Positions 34,939 to 43,498 of a stretch of 64,000 nucleotides of DNA are shown here, piece by piece. The translations under genes were made by a program, and so were the position numbers. The notes under the pieces were generated by a model. It was not told the origin of the DNA and did not search any database. It worked only from the letters and a program-made list of their open reading frames with translations. Numbering within the stretch: the first letter of the stretch is position 1; each line of letters starts with the position of its first letter. The stretch comes from Streptomyces sp. XD-27 (GTDB taxonomy: Bacteria; Actinomycetota; Actinomycetes; Streptomycetales; Streptomycetaceae): NCBI RefSeq assembly GCF_030553055.1, contig NZ_CP130713.1:4464001-4528000 (forward strand). Reading direction: 5' to 3'.

Positions 34939-35301
34939 GGCGCGTTACTCCTGTGATGGGCGGTCGCGGACCGCCCGCCCGGCGGTCCACCGCCATCGTG
35001 TGCGCCATGACGCGGCGGCGCCCGCCAAGCGCCGCCGGTCGGGTGATGGAGCGTCAGCCCCGTGCCTCCGGGCGGGCGCGGAGGGCCGACGCGAGGCCGC
35101 CCCGCGTCCGTCACGGCCGCTGCCCCGCCCGCCCGGAAGAGTTGCGCGGGCGGAGACGGGCACCCCCGTCGTCCGTCTCCGCCGTCGCTCATCTCCTGTA
35201 CGGGAGTGTGGCAGGAGGGTCTGACAACGCCCCGGCGCGCGCCGCGGCCCCGGGTCCGGCGCGCGCCGGGGTCCCGCCCTGCATGGCGGCGGGCGACCAA
35301 T

Positions 35302-35324
35302 GTAGAAATGGGATCCATTTTCAT
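35302..35324. promoter_or_regulatory. Zur-like operator upstream of rpmF
   Basis: On the minus strand the site reads TGAAAATGGATCCCATTTCT, a near-perfect palindrome that matches the second site at 37604 in 19 of 23 positions and resembles the Streptomyces Zur box (TGAAAATGATTTTCA). TATAGC at 35323-35328 may be the overlapping -10 of the rpmF promoter. It sits in the 468-base gap 34939-35406, which otherwise holds no gene; outer arms GGCGACC/GGTCGCC flank the site. Confidence 0.8.
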
Positions 35325-35406
35325 ATAGCGTGGGTCGCCGTCCTCTGACCCTGCCCCGGCACGTCACTCCGGCACGTCACCCCAGCACGCACGAAAGGCC
35401 CGCCCC

Positions 35407-35577
35407 ATGGCAGTCCCCAAGCGCAAGATGTCCCGCAGCAACACCCGCCACCGCCGCGCCCAGTGGAAGGCGAACCCGGCCGCGCTGGTGACCATCACCG
35501 TCGAGGGGCGCACCCTGCGGGTCCCGCAGCGCCTGGTGCGCGCCTACGAACGCGGCCTGCTGCGCCCCGAAGGCTGA
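35407..35577 (+). CDS. rpmF: Ribosomal protein bL32, zinc-independent paralogue
   Basis: 56 residues: [20 protein letters not shown] and a C-terminal half ([20 protein letters not shown]) with no cysteine, whereas zinc-type L32 has four. Such C-minus copies replace zinc-binding ribosomal proteins when zinc is scarce, releasing metal. It follows a Zur-like box and is seven bases before the COG0523 gene, so the two are probably one transcript. Confidence 0.93.
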   Translation: MAVPKRKMSRSNTRHRRAQWKANPAALVTITVEGRTLRVPQRLVRAYERGLLRPEG

Positions 35578-35584
35578 CCGCGGC

Positions 35585-36787
35585 ATGACCACCGGTATGA
35601 CCACCGGCATGACCACCGGCCAGGCGGTTCGGCGGCCCCGGCTCCCGGTGACGGTACTCTCCGGGTTCCTCGGGGCCGGTAAGACCACGCTCCTCAACCA
35701 CGTGCTCGGCAACCGCGACGGACTGCGCGTGGCCGTCATCGTCAACGACATGAGCGAGGTCAACATCGACGCCGCGCTCGTGCGCGACGGCGGCGCCGCG
35801 CTGTCCCGCACCGAGGAACGGCTCGTGGAGATGACCAACGGGTGCATCTGCTGCACCCTCCGCGACGACCTGCTGGAGGAGGTCGACCGGCTGGCCCGAG
35901 AGGGCCGCTTCGACTACCTCCTCATCGAGTCCAGCGGGATCTCCGAGCCCATGCCGGTCGCCGCCACCTTCGCCTTCCCGCGCGACGACGGCGCGACCCT
36001 GGGCGACCTGGCCCGGCTGGACACCATGGTCACCGTCGTGGACGCCGCCAATTTCGCACGCGAGCTGGACAGCGGCGACGAGCTGGTGGAACGCGGCCTC
36101 GACCAGTACGAGGACGACGAGCGCACGGTCAGCGATCTGCTCATGGACCAGGTCGAGTTCGCCGACGTCATCGTCGTGAACAAGCTCGACCTGGTGGACG
36201 ACGCCGCGGCGGCCCGCCTCCAGGCGATGCTGACCCGGCTCAACCCGGCCGCCCGGATCGTGCCCGCCCGGCACGGCCGGATCGCCCCGGCCGACATCCT
36301 CGGCACCGGCCGCTTCGACCTCGAACGCGCCCAGCAGGCGCCGGGCTGGGTCATGGAGCTCAACGGGGACCACGTGCCGGAGACCGAGGAGTACGGCATC
36401 TCCTCCACCGTCTACCGCGCGGACCGCCCCTTCCACCCCGGGCGGTTGTGGGACCTCGTCACCGGCGGCCTGGACAGCGGGGCGTACGGCAGGGTGCTGC
36501 GCTCCAAGGGCTTCTTCTGGCTCGCCTCACGCCCCCGCGTGACCGGCCTGTGGTCCCAGGCGGGCGCCGTCGCCCGCTTCGAGCCGTCCGGCGTACGGGA
36601 GCCGGGGCCGGGCGCGCAGGGACAGGAGCTGGTCTTCATCGGGACCGGGCTGCGCGCCGCCGAGCTGCGCGCCGCGCTGGACGCGTGCCTGCTCGCCGAC
36701 GGGGAGCCGACCGGCGATGATCCCTTCCCGGACTGGGACGCGTACGGCGTCGACGACGCCTGCGAGCACGAGCACGGGCCCGCGTAA
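35585..36787 (+). CDS. COG0523 (CobW/ZNG-type) GTPase, zinc metallochaperone
   Basis: 400 residues from the first of three in-frame ATGs (35585, 35597, 35609) created by a 12-base repeat encoding MTTG three times; the true start is uncertain. P-loop GFLGAGKTT at 27-35, switch (NDMSEVNID), CxCC metal site [12 protein letters not shown] at 87-90, ESSGISEP, and NKLD. A C-terminal CobW_C domain begins near [11 protein letters not shown]. The protein likely delivers zinc to essential enzymes during starvation. Placed directly after the Zur box and rpmF. Confidence 0.9.
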   Translation: MTTGMTTGMTTGQAVRRPRLPVTVLSGFLGAGKTTLLNHVLGNRDGLRVAVIVNDMSEVNIDAALVRDGGAALSRTEERLVEMTNGCICCTLRDDLLEEVDRLAREGRFDYLLIESSGISEPMPVAATFAFPRDDGATLGDLARLDTMVTVVDAANFARELDSGDELVERGLDQYEDDERTVSDLLMDQVEFADVIVVNKLDLVDDAAAARLQAMLTRLNPAARIVPARHGRIAPADILGTGRFDLERAQQAPGWVMELNGDHVPETEEYGISSTVYRADRPFHPGRLWDLVTGGLDSGAYGRVLRSKGFFWLASRPRVTGLWSQAGAVARFEPSGVREPGPGAQGQELVFIGTGLRAAELRAALDACLLADGEPTGDDPFPDWDAYGVDDACEHEHGPA

Positions 36788-36905
36788 GGGCACGGGTCCG
36801 CGTACGAGCACGGGTCCGCGTACGGGCACGGGTCCGCGTACGGGCACGGGTTCGCGTACGGGCACGGGCCCGCGTACGAGCGCGAGCCCGCGTACGGGCA
36901 GGGCC
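36788..36905. repeat. 18-bp tandem repeats after the COG0523 gene
   Basis: About six to seven copies of GGGCACGGGTCCGCGTAC-like units directly after the stop codon; later copies drift to GGTTCGCGTACGGGC and GAGCGCGAGCCCGCG. The region lies between convergent operons. Confidence 0.85.
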
Positions 36906-36965
36906 GTGAAGACGCTGCCTGACGCACCTGCAAAGCGCTCGCGTACGCCTCCCATACGCGCGAAA

Positions 36966-36996
36966 ACCGCAGGCCGCCCCCACGGCGGCCTGCGGT
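36966..36996. terminator. Bidirectional terminator between convergent zinc-response operons
   Basis: ACCGCAGGCCGCC at 36966-36978 pairs with 36984-36996 over five bases. On the minus strand a TTTT follows, so it also ends the rpmB-rpsN transcript. Confidence 0.85.
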
Positions 36997-37039
36997 GCTT
37001 TCGTCTCCCGGCGCTCCGCCGGCGGCGCCGGGAAGCCGG

Positions 37040-37345
37040 CTACCAGCTCGACTTGGTGACGCCCGGCAGATAGCCGGCGTGCGCCTGCCCGCGCAGGTTG
37101 ACCCGGGACAGGCCGAAGGCGCGGAAGTAGCCGCGCGGCCGGCCGTCGACGCTGTCCCGGTTGCGCACCCGGGTCGCGCTGGCGTCGCGGGGCTGGCGGT
37201 TCAGTTCCCGCTGCGCGGCGATCCGCTCGTCGTCGGAGCTGGCGGGGTCGCGGATGATCTCCTTCAACTCCGCCCGGCGGACGGCGTAGCGGGCGACGAC
37301 GGCCCGCCGCTGCTCGTTCTTCGCGATCTTGCTCTTCTTCGCCAT
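37040..37345 (-). CDS. rpsN: Ribosomal protein uS14, zinc-independent long form
   Basis: 101 residues starting [20 protein letters not shown] and containing [20 protein letters not shown]. No cysteines; zinc-type actinobacterial S14 is about 61 residues with a CxxC pair. ATG 37345 overlaps the rpmB stop as TGATG, so the genes are translationally coupled. Confidence 0.93.
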   Translation of the reverse strand: MAKKSKIAKNEQRRAVVARYAVRRAELKEIIRDPASSDDERIAAQRELNRQPRDASATRVRNRDSVDGRPRGYFRAFGLSRVNLRGQAHAGYLPGVTKSSW

Positions 37346-37581
37346 CAGACACGCTCCCCGCGGGCGCGGATCCGGGCCACGGCCGCCTCGATGCCCAGGG
37401 TGTCCACGGTCTTGATGCCCTTGGCGCTCAGGGTCAGCCGGACGTACCGGCCCTCGCTCGGCAGCCAGTAGCGCTTCTTCTGGATGTTGGGGTCGAAGCG
37501 GCGCGAAGTGCGCTTGTGGGAATGGGAGATGGAGTTGCCGAAACCGGGCTTGCGGCCGGTCAGCTGGCAGTGGGCGGACAA
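37345..37581 (-). CDS. rpmB: Ribosomal protein bL28, zinc-independent paralogue
   Basis: 78 residues: [20 protein letters not shown], then [19 protein letters not shown]. Only one cysteine remains, at the position where zinc-type L28 has a CxxC. The start is TTG 37581 with GAGGAGG upstream; homologues begin at the same residue. Divergent from rpmG across a shared Zur-like site 23 bases upstream. Confidence 0.92.
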   Translation of the reverse strand: MSAHCQLTGRKPGFGNSISHSHKRTSRRFDPNIQKKRYWLPSEGRYVRLTLSAKGIKTVDTLGIEAAVARIRARGERV

Positions 37582-37603
37582 GGTCAGGACCTCCTCGGCT
37601 GAA

Positions 37604-37630
37604 TGAAAATGGAAACCATTTCTGTATAGT
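37604..37630. promoter_or_regulatory. Zur-like operator in the divergent rpmB/rpmG promoter
   Basis: TGAAAATGGAAACCATTTCT at 37604-37623 is palindromic and nearly identical to the site at 35302. The rpmG -10 TATAGT (37625-37630) adjoins it, seven bases before the rpmG ATG, so repressor binding would block that promoter and, on the other strand, rpmB-rpsN. Confidence 0.85.
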
Positions 37631-37637
37631 AGCTCGT

Positions 37638-37802
37638 ATGGCCCGCAACGAACTACGCCCCGTGATCAAGCTCCGGTCGACCGCCGGCACCGGCTACACG
37701 TACGTGACCCGCAAGAACCGCCGGAACGACCCGGACCGCATGGAGCTGCGCAAGTACGACCCCGTCGTCGGCCGCCACGTCACCTTCCGAGAAGAGCGCT
37801 GA
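37638..37802 (+). CDS. rpmG: Ribosomal protein bL33, zinc-independent paralogue
   Basis: 54 residues: [20 protein letters not shown], with [20 protein letters not shown]. No cysteines, whereas zinc-type L33 has two CxxC pairs. Probably leaderless from TATAGT. First gene of rpmG-rpmE-COG0523-rpsR. Confidence 0.94.
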   Translation: MARNELRPVIKLRSTAGTGYTYVTRKNRRNDPDRMELRKYDPVVGRHVTFREER

Positions 37803-37836
37803 CAAGCGCAGAGGAACGCTGAGGAGCCCTACGCCC

Positions 37837-38121
37837 ATGAAGCCCGGCATCCACCCGCCCTACGGCCCCGTCGTCTTCCGCGACCGGGCCGCCGACTTCG
37901 CCTTCCTGACCCGGTCCACGGCCACCAGTGACAAGACGGTGGAGTGGGAGGACGGCAACACCTACCCCGTCATCGACGTCGAGATCTCCTCGGCGAGCCA
38001 CCCCTTCTACACCGGTACGGCGCGCGTGCTGGACACCGCGGGCCGCGTCGAGCGCTTCGAGCGCCGTTACGGGCGCCACGGCCGGCGCGGGGGCGAAGCG
38101 GCCGACAAGGAGACCCGGTGA
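37837..38121 (+). CDS. rpmE2: Ribosomal protein bL31 type B, zinc-independent
   Basis: 94 residues: [20 protein letters not shown], then [20 protein letters not shown] and [20 protein letters not shown], the type B L31 sequence lacking the CxxC of type A. The stop overlaps the GTG of the next gene (GTGA). Confidence 0.94.
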   Translation: MKPGIHPPYGPVVFRDRAADFAFLTRSTATSDKTVEWEDGNTYPVIDVEISSASHPFYTGTARVLDTAGRVERFERRYGRHGRRGGEAADKETR

Positions 38122-39293
38122 GCGGCCCGGAGTCGCTGCCGGTCGCCGTGGTCGCCGGGCTGCACGCCGACGCCCGGCGGGCGGTGGTCGACCGGCTGCT
38201 GGCGACGGTGCCCGGCAGCGTGGCCCTCCACCACGACCTCGCGTCGGCCGCCGACGGCACGGTGCGCAGGACCGTGCGGGACGCCCGGGAACTGCTGGAC
38301 GAGGGCGAGGCCCCGCTGGTCAACGACTGCGCGTGCTGCGCCCTGCGTGAGGACCTGGTCCCCGAGCTGATCCGGCTGGCCGGCTCGGGCACCTGCCGGC
38401 TGGCCGTCGTCGAGCTGTGGGACTCGGTCGAGCCGCAGGCCATGGCCGAGGTGGTGGCCGCGCACGGCGGCGAGGAACTGCGGCTGGGCGCGGTGCTCAC
38501 CGCCGTGGACCCGGCGCTGGTGCTGCCGTACCTCTCGTGCGGCGACGATCTGGCCGAAACCGGTCTGGCCGCCGCGACGACCGACCAGCGCACGGTCGCC
38601 GACACCTTCGCGCGCCAGCTGGAGTACCCGCCGGTGCTCGTCCTGGCCGAGGCGGGGCCCGCCGAGGGCGCGGAGGCCGCGGACGACGCCGACTTCGCGC
38701 TGCTGGCCCAGCTGCACCCCACGGCGCGGCAGGTGCGGGTCGACGCGGCGGAGGAACTGGCCGCCGTGGCGGTGGCGGGCTTCGACGTCGAGGCGGCCGC
38801 GTCCCGGCAGCACCCGGCCTGCGCGCTGCTGCCGCAGGCGGCGGACGCCGCGGGGGTCACCACGGTCGTCTGGCACCGGGCCCGTCCGTTCCACCCGGGC
38901 CGGCTCTACGCCGCCCTGGAGGACCTGACCTGCGCCGCCGCCCGCAGCCGCGGCCGGTTCTGGCTCGCCGACCGGCCCGACACTCTCCTCTCGTGGGACG
39001 CGGCGGGCGGCGCGCTGTGCGTGGAGAGCGCCGGGCCCTGGCTCGCCTCGCTGCCGGACGCGGCCTGGGAGATGGTGCCGCCTATCCGGCGGGTGGCCGC
39101 CGCGCTGGACTGGGACGCCGAGCACGGGGACCGCGCCCAACACCTCACCTTCACCTCCCCGGGCCTGGACGGCGACGGGCTGCTGTCGCTGCTGGAGTCC
39201 TGTCTGCTGACCGACGCGGAATACGCGGCGGGGCCCGAGGCGTGGCGCGAACTGTCCCGCGCCTTCGACGAACTGCTCAACCCTGTCTCCTGA
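38118..39293 (+). CDS. COG0523-like protein that has lost its P-loop
   Basis: 391 residues, similar in layout to the COG0523 protein at 35585: a CxCC site ([16 protein letters not shown] near residue 72), [12 protein letters not shown] in place of ESSGISEP, and a C-terminal [12 protein letters not shown] domain. The N-terminus reads [20 protein letters not shown] where GFLGAGKTT is expected, and the NKxD guanine motif is absent. It therefore probably cannot bind or hydrolyse GTP normally, but keeps the metal-binding segment. GTG 38118 overlaps rpmE2. Confidence 0.85.
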   Translation: MSGPESLPVAVVAGLHADARRAVVDRLLATVPGSVALHHDLASAADGTVRRTVRDARELLDEGEAPLVNDCACCALREDLVPELIRLAGSGTCRLAVVELWDSVEPQAMAEVVAAHGGEELRLGAVLTAVDPALVLPYLSCGDDLAETGLAAATTDQRTVADTFARQLEYPPVLVLAEAGPAEGAEAADDADFALLAQLHPTARQVRVDAAEELAAVAVAGFDVEAAASRQHPACALLPQAADAAGVTTVVWHRARPFHPGRLYAALEDLTCAAARSRGRFWLADRPDTLLSWDAAGGALCVESAGPWLASLPDAAWEMVPPIRRVAAALDWDAEHGDRAQHLTFTSPGLDGDGLLSLLESCLLTDAEYAAGPEAWRELSRAFDELLNPVS

Positions 39294-39320
39294 GCTCCTG
39301 AGCTCCTGAGCTCCTGAGGT
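39289..39320. repeat. 8-bp microsatellite after the second COG0523 gene
   Basis: TGAGCTCC is repeated about four times across and just past the stop codon; ACACCCCGAG also repeats twice at about 39380-39400. Confidence 0.75.
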
Positions 39321-39416
39321 TCCTGGGCTTCCCGGGCCTCCTGAGTCGTTTCGTTTCACGAGATCCGCATCACATCCCGAACACCCCGAGACACCCCGAG
39401 AGAAAGGGAATTCGCC

Positions 39417-39653
39417 ATGCCGCGGAATGCTGCATCCCGGAAAAATTTGAAGCCGCGACCGAACCCGTTGGACGTGGCAGGCGTCACTTATATCGACTAC
39501 AAGGACACGGATCTGCTGCGGAAGTTCATCTCCGACCGGGGCAAGATCCGGAGTCGGCGGGTCACGCGCGTCACCGTCCAGCAGCAGCGGCAGATCGCGC
39601 GTGCGATCAAGAACGCCCGGGAGATGGCACTGTTGCCGTACGGCTCGCGGTGA
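39417..39653 (+). CDS. rpsR2: Ribosomal protein bS18, zinc-independent paralogue
   Basis: 78 residues: [20 protein letters not shown], then [20 protein letters not shown] and [19 protein letters not shown]. No cysteine. ATG 39417 follows AAAGGGAA. Last member of the predicted Zur-controlled set. Confidence 0.93.
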   Translation: MPRNAASRKNLKPRPNPLDVAGVTYIDYKDTDLLRKFISDRGKIRSRRVTRVTVQQQRQIARAIKNAREMALLPYGSR

Positions 39654-39670
39654 TCAATCCGACACGCCGC

Positions 39671-39693
39671 GTGCACGTGCATCAGCTCATGCA
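39671..39693 (+). promoter_or_regulatory. Shared element upstream of the DUF397 gene
   Basis: GTGCACGTGCATC followed by AGCTCATGCA. The same 23-base pattern, with three mismatches and reverse orientation, lies at 40706-40728 before the ATPase gene. TATGAT at 39712-39717 is a likely -10. Candidate operator of the XRE regulator. Confidence 0.55.
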
Positions 39694-39757
39694 GTGGCAC
39701 ATGAACGGGGTTATGATCCGGGTCAGTTGACAGCTGCACCAACCACCGGAGAGCCCT

Positions 39758-40000
39758 GTGCGTCACCACCCGTACAACGGCATGGCGGCATCGGACCTCC
39801 ATGACGTCGTCTGGCAGAAGAGCCGGCACAGCAACTCGCAGGGCTCCTGTGTCGAATTCGCGAAACTGCCGGGCGGGGATGTCGCCGTTCGGAATTCCCG
39901 CTTCCCGGACGGGCCGGCGCTCGTCTACACCCCGGCGGAGATCGAGGCGCTGCTGCTGGGTGCGAAGGACGGGGAGTTCGACCACCTTGTCGGGGGCTGA
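39758..40000 (+). CDS. DUF397 protein
   Basis: 80 residues: VVWQKSRHSNSQGSCVEFAK and VAVRNSRFPDGPALVYTPAE are the DUF397 hallmarks (WxKSxxSxxxGxCVE). DUF397 proteins pair with XRE regulators in Streptomyces, many of which control development or antibiotics (for example the BldB/WhiJ-like systems). GTG 39758 follows GGAGAG. The XRE and ATPase partners are adjacent. Confidence 0.9.
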   Translation: MRHHPYNGMAASDLHDVVWQKSRHSNSQGSCVEFAKLPGGDVAVRNSRFPDGPALVYTPAEIEALLLGAKDGEFDHLVGG

Positions 40001-40020
40001 GCGCCCGCGGGTTGGCCGGG

Positions 40021-40100
40021 GGTGGGCGTACGGGGGCTCGGCGTCCGGGACCTGGGCGTACGGAGGCTCAGCGTCCGGGACCTGGGCGTACGGGGCGCTC
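40021..40100. repeat. 30-bp tandem repeats between DUF397 and ATPase genes
   Basis: Units 40021-40050 and 40051-40080, with a partial third, share TGGGCGTACGG-GGCTC-GCGTCCGGGA. Confidence 0.85.
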
Positions 40101-40608
40101 AGCCGCGGGGCAGCCGGAACAGCGCCCAGACCACCTTGCCGCGCAGCGGCCCGGCGAGCGGGTGCCAGCCCCAGCAGTCGCTGAACGACTCCACGAGGTA
40201 GAGCCCTCGGCCCGACTCCTCGCAGAAGTCCGCCTCCCCGGCGACCGGGCTCTCCTCGCTGGGGTCCCGTACCGCGCACACCAGGCGGGAGGGGCAGCGC
40301 ATCAGGTGGAGCCGTACCGCCGCCTCCTGGTCGGCACGCTCGCCGCCCGCCGCCGGCTCCGGCGGGCCGGGCGGCAGCGCGTGCCGCAGGGCGTTGGTGA
40401 CGAGTTCGGAGACGACCAGGGCCACGTCGTCGAAGAGGTCGGGCAGGCCCCACTGTTCGAGCGTGGCGCCGGTGAAGTGCCGGGCGCCTTTGACCGCTTC
40501 GAAGCGGGAGGGGAGCGCGCGGGAGGCGGAGCCGGACATGGCTGAGGGGTCCACGGGCGGGAGTTCCCGCCACAAGGGCTCCAGCATGGTCGAGCCGTTG
40601 GTCCCCAT
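40099..40608 (-). CDS. RsbW-like ATP-binding protein (GHKL)
   Basis: 169 residues. DDVALVVSELVTNALRHALP has an intact N-box (ExxxN), DPSEESPV the D-x-S-x-x-x-P box and ESGRGLYLVESFSDCWGW the glycine box. Stand-alone proteins of this family act as serine kinases or anti-sigma factors and commonly sit beside XRE/DUF397 pairs in Streptomyces. ATG 40608 with AGGAG upstream is preferred to starts further out. The 304-base gap 40609-40912 to the XRE gene holds both promoters and the shared element. Confidence 0.9.
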   Translation of the reverse strand: MGTNGSTMLEPLWRELPPVDPSAMSGSASRALPSRFEAVKGARHFTGATLEQWGLPDLFDDVALVVSELVTNALRHALPPGPPEPAAGGERADQEAAVRLHLMRCPSRLVCAVRDPSEESPVAGEADFCEESGRGLYLVESFSDCWGWHPLAGPLRGKVVWALFRLPRG

Positions 40609-40705
40609 GCGAGCACTCCTGCATTTGTGGCCGTGATGATCCTGGCTGGATCTCATACGAGCGTGCATGTGCGCGATGCCCATCGTTCCGAATGCGCGGA
40701 GCGGA

Positions 40706-40728
40706 TGCAAGGGCAGATGCACGTGCAC
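40706..40728 (-). promoter_or_regulatory. Shared element upstream of the ATPase gene
   Basis: On the minus strand GTGCACGTGCATC followed by TGCCCTTGCA; 20 of 23 bases match the site at 39671. A related GTGCATGTGC lies nearby at about 40664. Probably an operator in the divergent ATPase/XRE region. Confidence 0.55.
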
Positions 40729-40912
40729 GGAGGCGATTTGGTCATTCCTGGCGTCATTCGCACCTGATTCTTCCTACGCACTCTTGTGTACGCATCGCAC
40801 ATGAGTGACGACTTGTGCACAGCGCGGAGCCCGAAAGTGGCAGACTGCGCGGCCGGGGGCGACGGGGGCCGGCCCCCGGAAGGGTGCGTTCCGTACAGGG
40901 AGGGTCACGGAA

Positions 40913-41776
40913 ATGACCGCAAGCGAGTCGGGCGGGTCAGTGGTGCGCCGTATTCTCCTGGGCTCTCAGCTCAGGCGGCTGCGCGAGTCGCGCGGCATCA
41001 CGCGTGAGGCGGCCGGCTATTCGATCCGCGCCTCCGAATCGAAGATCAGCCGCATGGAGTTGGGCAGGGTCAGCTTCAAGGCACGCGACATCGAGGATCT
41101 GCTCACCCTGTACGGAGTCCTCGACGAGGCGGAGCGCGCGGCGCTGCTCGGGCTCGCTCGCGAGGCCAACGTCACCGGCTGGTGGCACAGTTACGGCGAC
41201 GTGCTGCCCGGCTGGTTCCAGACGTACGTCGGGCTGGAGGGCGCCGCGTCGCACATCGCCTGCTACGAGGTGCAGTTCGTGCACGGCCTGCTCCAGACCG
41301 AGGGATACGCGCAGGCCGTGGTCACCCGGGGCCAGCCGACCGCCTGCGACTCCGAGGTGGAGCGTCGGGTGGCGCTGCGCCTGGAGCGGCAGAAACTGCT
41401 GGTCTCCGAACGGGCCCCGGAGTTCCACGTGATCATCGACGAGGCCGCGCTGCGTCGCCCCTACGGCGGGCCGCAGGTGATGCGGACCCAGCTCCAGCAC
41501 ATCATCGACGTGTCCGAGCAGTCGAATGTGACGCTCCAGGTGATGCCGTTCGAGTTCGGCGGGCACGCGGGCGAGAGCGGGGCCTTCACCATGCTGCGCT
41601 TTCCGGAGTCCGACCTGCCCGACGTGGTCTATCTGGAACAGCTCACCAGCGCGCTCTACCTCGACAAACGCGATGAGGTGGCGCAGTACGGGCGGGTGCT
41701 GGACCGGCTGAGCGCCGACGGCCTGCCACCCGCGAAGAGCCGGGATCTGCTCCGGCGACTTGCAAACGACATCTGA
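40913..41776 (+). CDS. XRE-family regulator with DUF5753 ligand-type domain
   Basis: 287 residues. GSQLRRLRESRGITREAAGY and IRASESKISRMELGRVSFKA form the helix-turn-helix; the remainder (LPGWFQTYVGLEGAASHIAC, FVHGLLQTEGYAQAV, VTLQVMPFEFGGHAG) is the DUF5753 domain typical of Streptomyces WhiJ-like regulators. ATG 40913 follows GGGAGGG. It probably controls the DUF397 and ATPase genes. Confidence 0.92.
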   Translation: MTASESGGSVVRRILLGSQLRRLRESRGITREAAGYSIRASESKISRMELGRVSFKARDIEDLLTLYGVLDEAERAALLGLAREANVTGWWHSYGDVLPGWFQTYVGLEGAASHIACYEVQFVHGLLQTEGYAQAVVTRGQPTACDSEVERRVALRLERQKLLVSERAPEFHVIIDEAALRRPYGGPQVMRTQLQHIIDVSEQSNVTLQVMPFEFGGHAGESGAFTMLRFPESDLPDVVYLEQLTSALYLDKRDEVAQYGRVLDRLSADGLPPAKSRDLLRRLANDI

Positions 41777-41892
41777 CGGGGCATCCCAACTCAACTAACT
41801 CATCAGTACGATGACGGAACATCAGGAGCACACCAGGAGCCCCACGGCACGCGTGGGTGCCATGAGCACCCCGTCCTCCAGATAGGGATCGC

Positions 41893-43350
41893 ATGTCCTA
41901 CTTCTCCGAGTTGGCGTTTCAGTACATCGACGGCGAATGGCGGCCCGGGACCGGGTCCTGGGACATCGTCGATTTCAATCCGTACAACGGGGAGAAGCTC
42001 GCTTCCATTACCGCGGCATCGGCCGACGAGATCGACCAGGCGTACCGCGCCGCCGAGCGCGCCCAGCCCGCATGGGGCGCCACCAATCCCTACACCCGGC
42101 GGCTGGTGCTCGAGCGCGCGCTGCGCATCGTCGAGGACCGCGAGGAGGAACTGACGGAGGCGATCGTCGCCGAGGTCGGCGGCACGCTCCTCAAGGCGGC
42201 CTTCGAGCTGCATCTGGCCAAGGAGTTCCTGCGGGAGGCGATACAGCTCGCGCTGCGGCCGGAAGGAAGGATTCTCCCGTCGCCCGGCGACGGCAAGGAG
42301 AACCGGCTCTACCGGGTGCCGGTCGGGGTCGTCGGGGTGATCAGCCCCTTCAACTTCCCGTTCCTGCTGTCGCTGAAGTCGGTCGCCCCCGCGCTGGCGC
42401 TGGGGAACGCGGTGGTCCTCAAGCCGCATCAGAACACCCCGATCTGCGGCGGCGGCCTGGTGGCGAAGGTCCTGGAGGACGCCGGGCTGCCGCCCGGTCT
42501 GCTCAACGTCGTGGTGACCGACATCGCCGAGATCGGCGACGCGCTCATCGAACACCCGGTGCCGAAGGTCATCTCCTTCACCGGCTCCGACCGGGTCGGC
42601 CGGCATGTCGCGACGGTCGCGGCCTCCCACTTCAAGCGCACCATCCTGGAGCTCGGCGGCAACAGCGCCCTCGTCGTCCTGGACGACGCCGACCTCGACT
42701 ACGCGGTGGACGCGGCCGTCTTCAGCCGCTTCGTCCACCAGGGCCAGGTCTGCATGGCCGCCAACCGGGTGCTCGTGGACCGCAAGGTCGAGCGGGAGTT
42801 CACCGAGAAGTTCGTGGCGAAGGTGCGGTCGCTGACGGTCGGCGACCCCGGCGACCCCGCCACGCACATCGGCCCGCTGATCAACGAGGGGCAGGCCGAG
42901 GCCGTCACCTCGCTGGTCGACCAGACCATCGCCGAGGGCGCCACGGCCCTGGTCCACGGGCGGGCCCAGGGCGCCCTGGTCGGGCCGACCGTGCTCACCG
43001 GCGTCGCGGAGGACTCCGCGGTGCTGCGGCAGGAGATCTTCGGCCCGGTCGTCCTGCTGATCCCGTTCGACGGCGACGACGAGGCCGTCCGCATCACCAA
43101 CGCCACGCCGTACGGGCTCAGCGGAGGCGTCCACACCGGCGACATCGAGCGCGGCGTCCGCTTCGGGCAGCGCATCGAGACCGGGATGTTCCACGTCAAC
43201 GACGGTACGGTCCACGACGAGCCGATCGTGCCGTTCGGCGGCGAGAAGCGCTCGGGACTGGGGCGGCTCAACGGCGAGTCGATGGTGGAGGCCTTCACCA
43301 CGACGAAGTGGATCTCCATCCAGCACGGGCGCACGCAGTTCCCGTTCTGA
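41893..43350 (+). CDS. NAD(P)-dependent aldehyde dehydrogenase (benzaldehyde/vanillin type)
   Basis: 485 residues. SPFNFPFLLSLKSVAPALAL, the glutamate motif ILELGGNSALVVLDDADLDY and the catalytic cysteine in FVHQGQVCMAANR (near residue 287) are standard for the ALDH superfamily; EIFGPVVLLIPF and PFGGEKRSGLGRLNG follow. The closest general pattern is the aromatic aldehyde (vanillin/benzaldehyde) dehydrogenases that turn aldehydes into acids. Substrate not determined. Confidence 0.9.
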   Translation: MSYFSELAFQYIDGEWRPGTGSWDIVDFNPYNGEKLASITAASADEIDQAYRAAERAQPAWGATNPYTRRLVLERALRIVEDREEELTEAIVAEVGGTLLKAAFELHLAKEFLREAIQLALRPEGRILPSPGDGKENRLYRVPVGVVGVISPFNFPFLLSLKSVAPALALGNAVVLKPHQNTPICGGGLVAKVLEDAGLPPGLLNVVVTDIAEIGDALIEHPVPKVISFTGSDRVGRHVATVAASHFKRTILELGGNSALVVLDDADLDYAVDAAVFSRFVHQGQVCMAANRVLVDRKVEREFTEKFVAKVRSLTVGDPGDPATHIGPLINEGQAEAVTSLVDQTIAEGATALVHGRAQGALVGPTVLTGVAEDSAVLRQEIFGPVVLLIPFDGDDEAVRITNATPYGLSGGVHTGDIERGVRFGQRIETGMFHVNDGTVHDEPIVPFGGEKRSGLGRLNGESMVEAFTTTKWISIQHGRTQFPF

Positions 43351-43368
43351 TCTCTCTCGCTCCGGAGC

Positions 43369-43427
43369 GGTTGAGGACAGAGAGGTTGAGGGCGAGAGGT
43401 TGAGGACAGAGAAGTTGAGGACAGAAG
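43369..43427. repeat. 15-bp direct repeats between ALDH and DinB genes
   Basis: Four imperfect copies of GAGGTTGAGGACAGA, in the 148-base gap. Confidence 0.8.
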
Positions 43428-43498
43428 CTGTCCGCAAGGGTACGTAGCGTCGGAGACGTCGAGAGAGCGAACGAACCGGCGCGAAAGGCAGGACCCCC

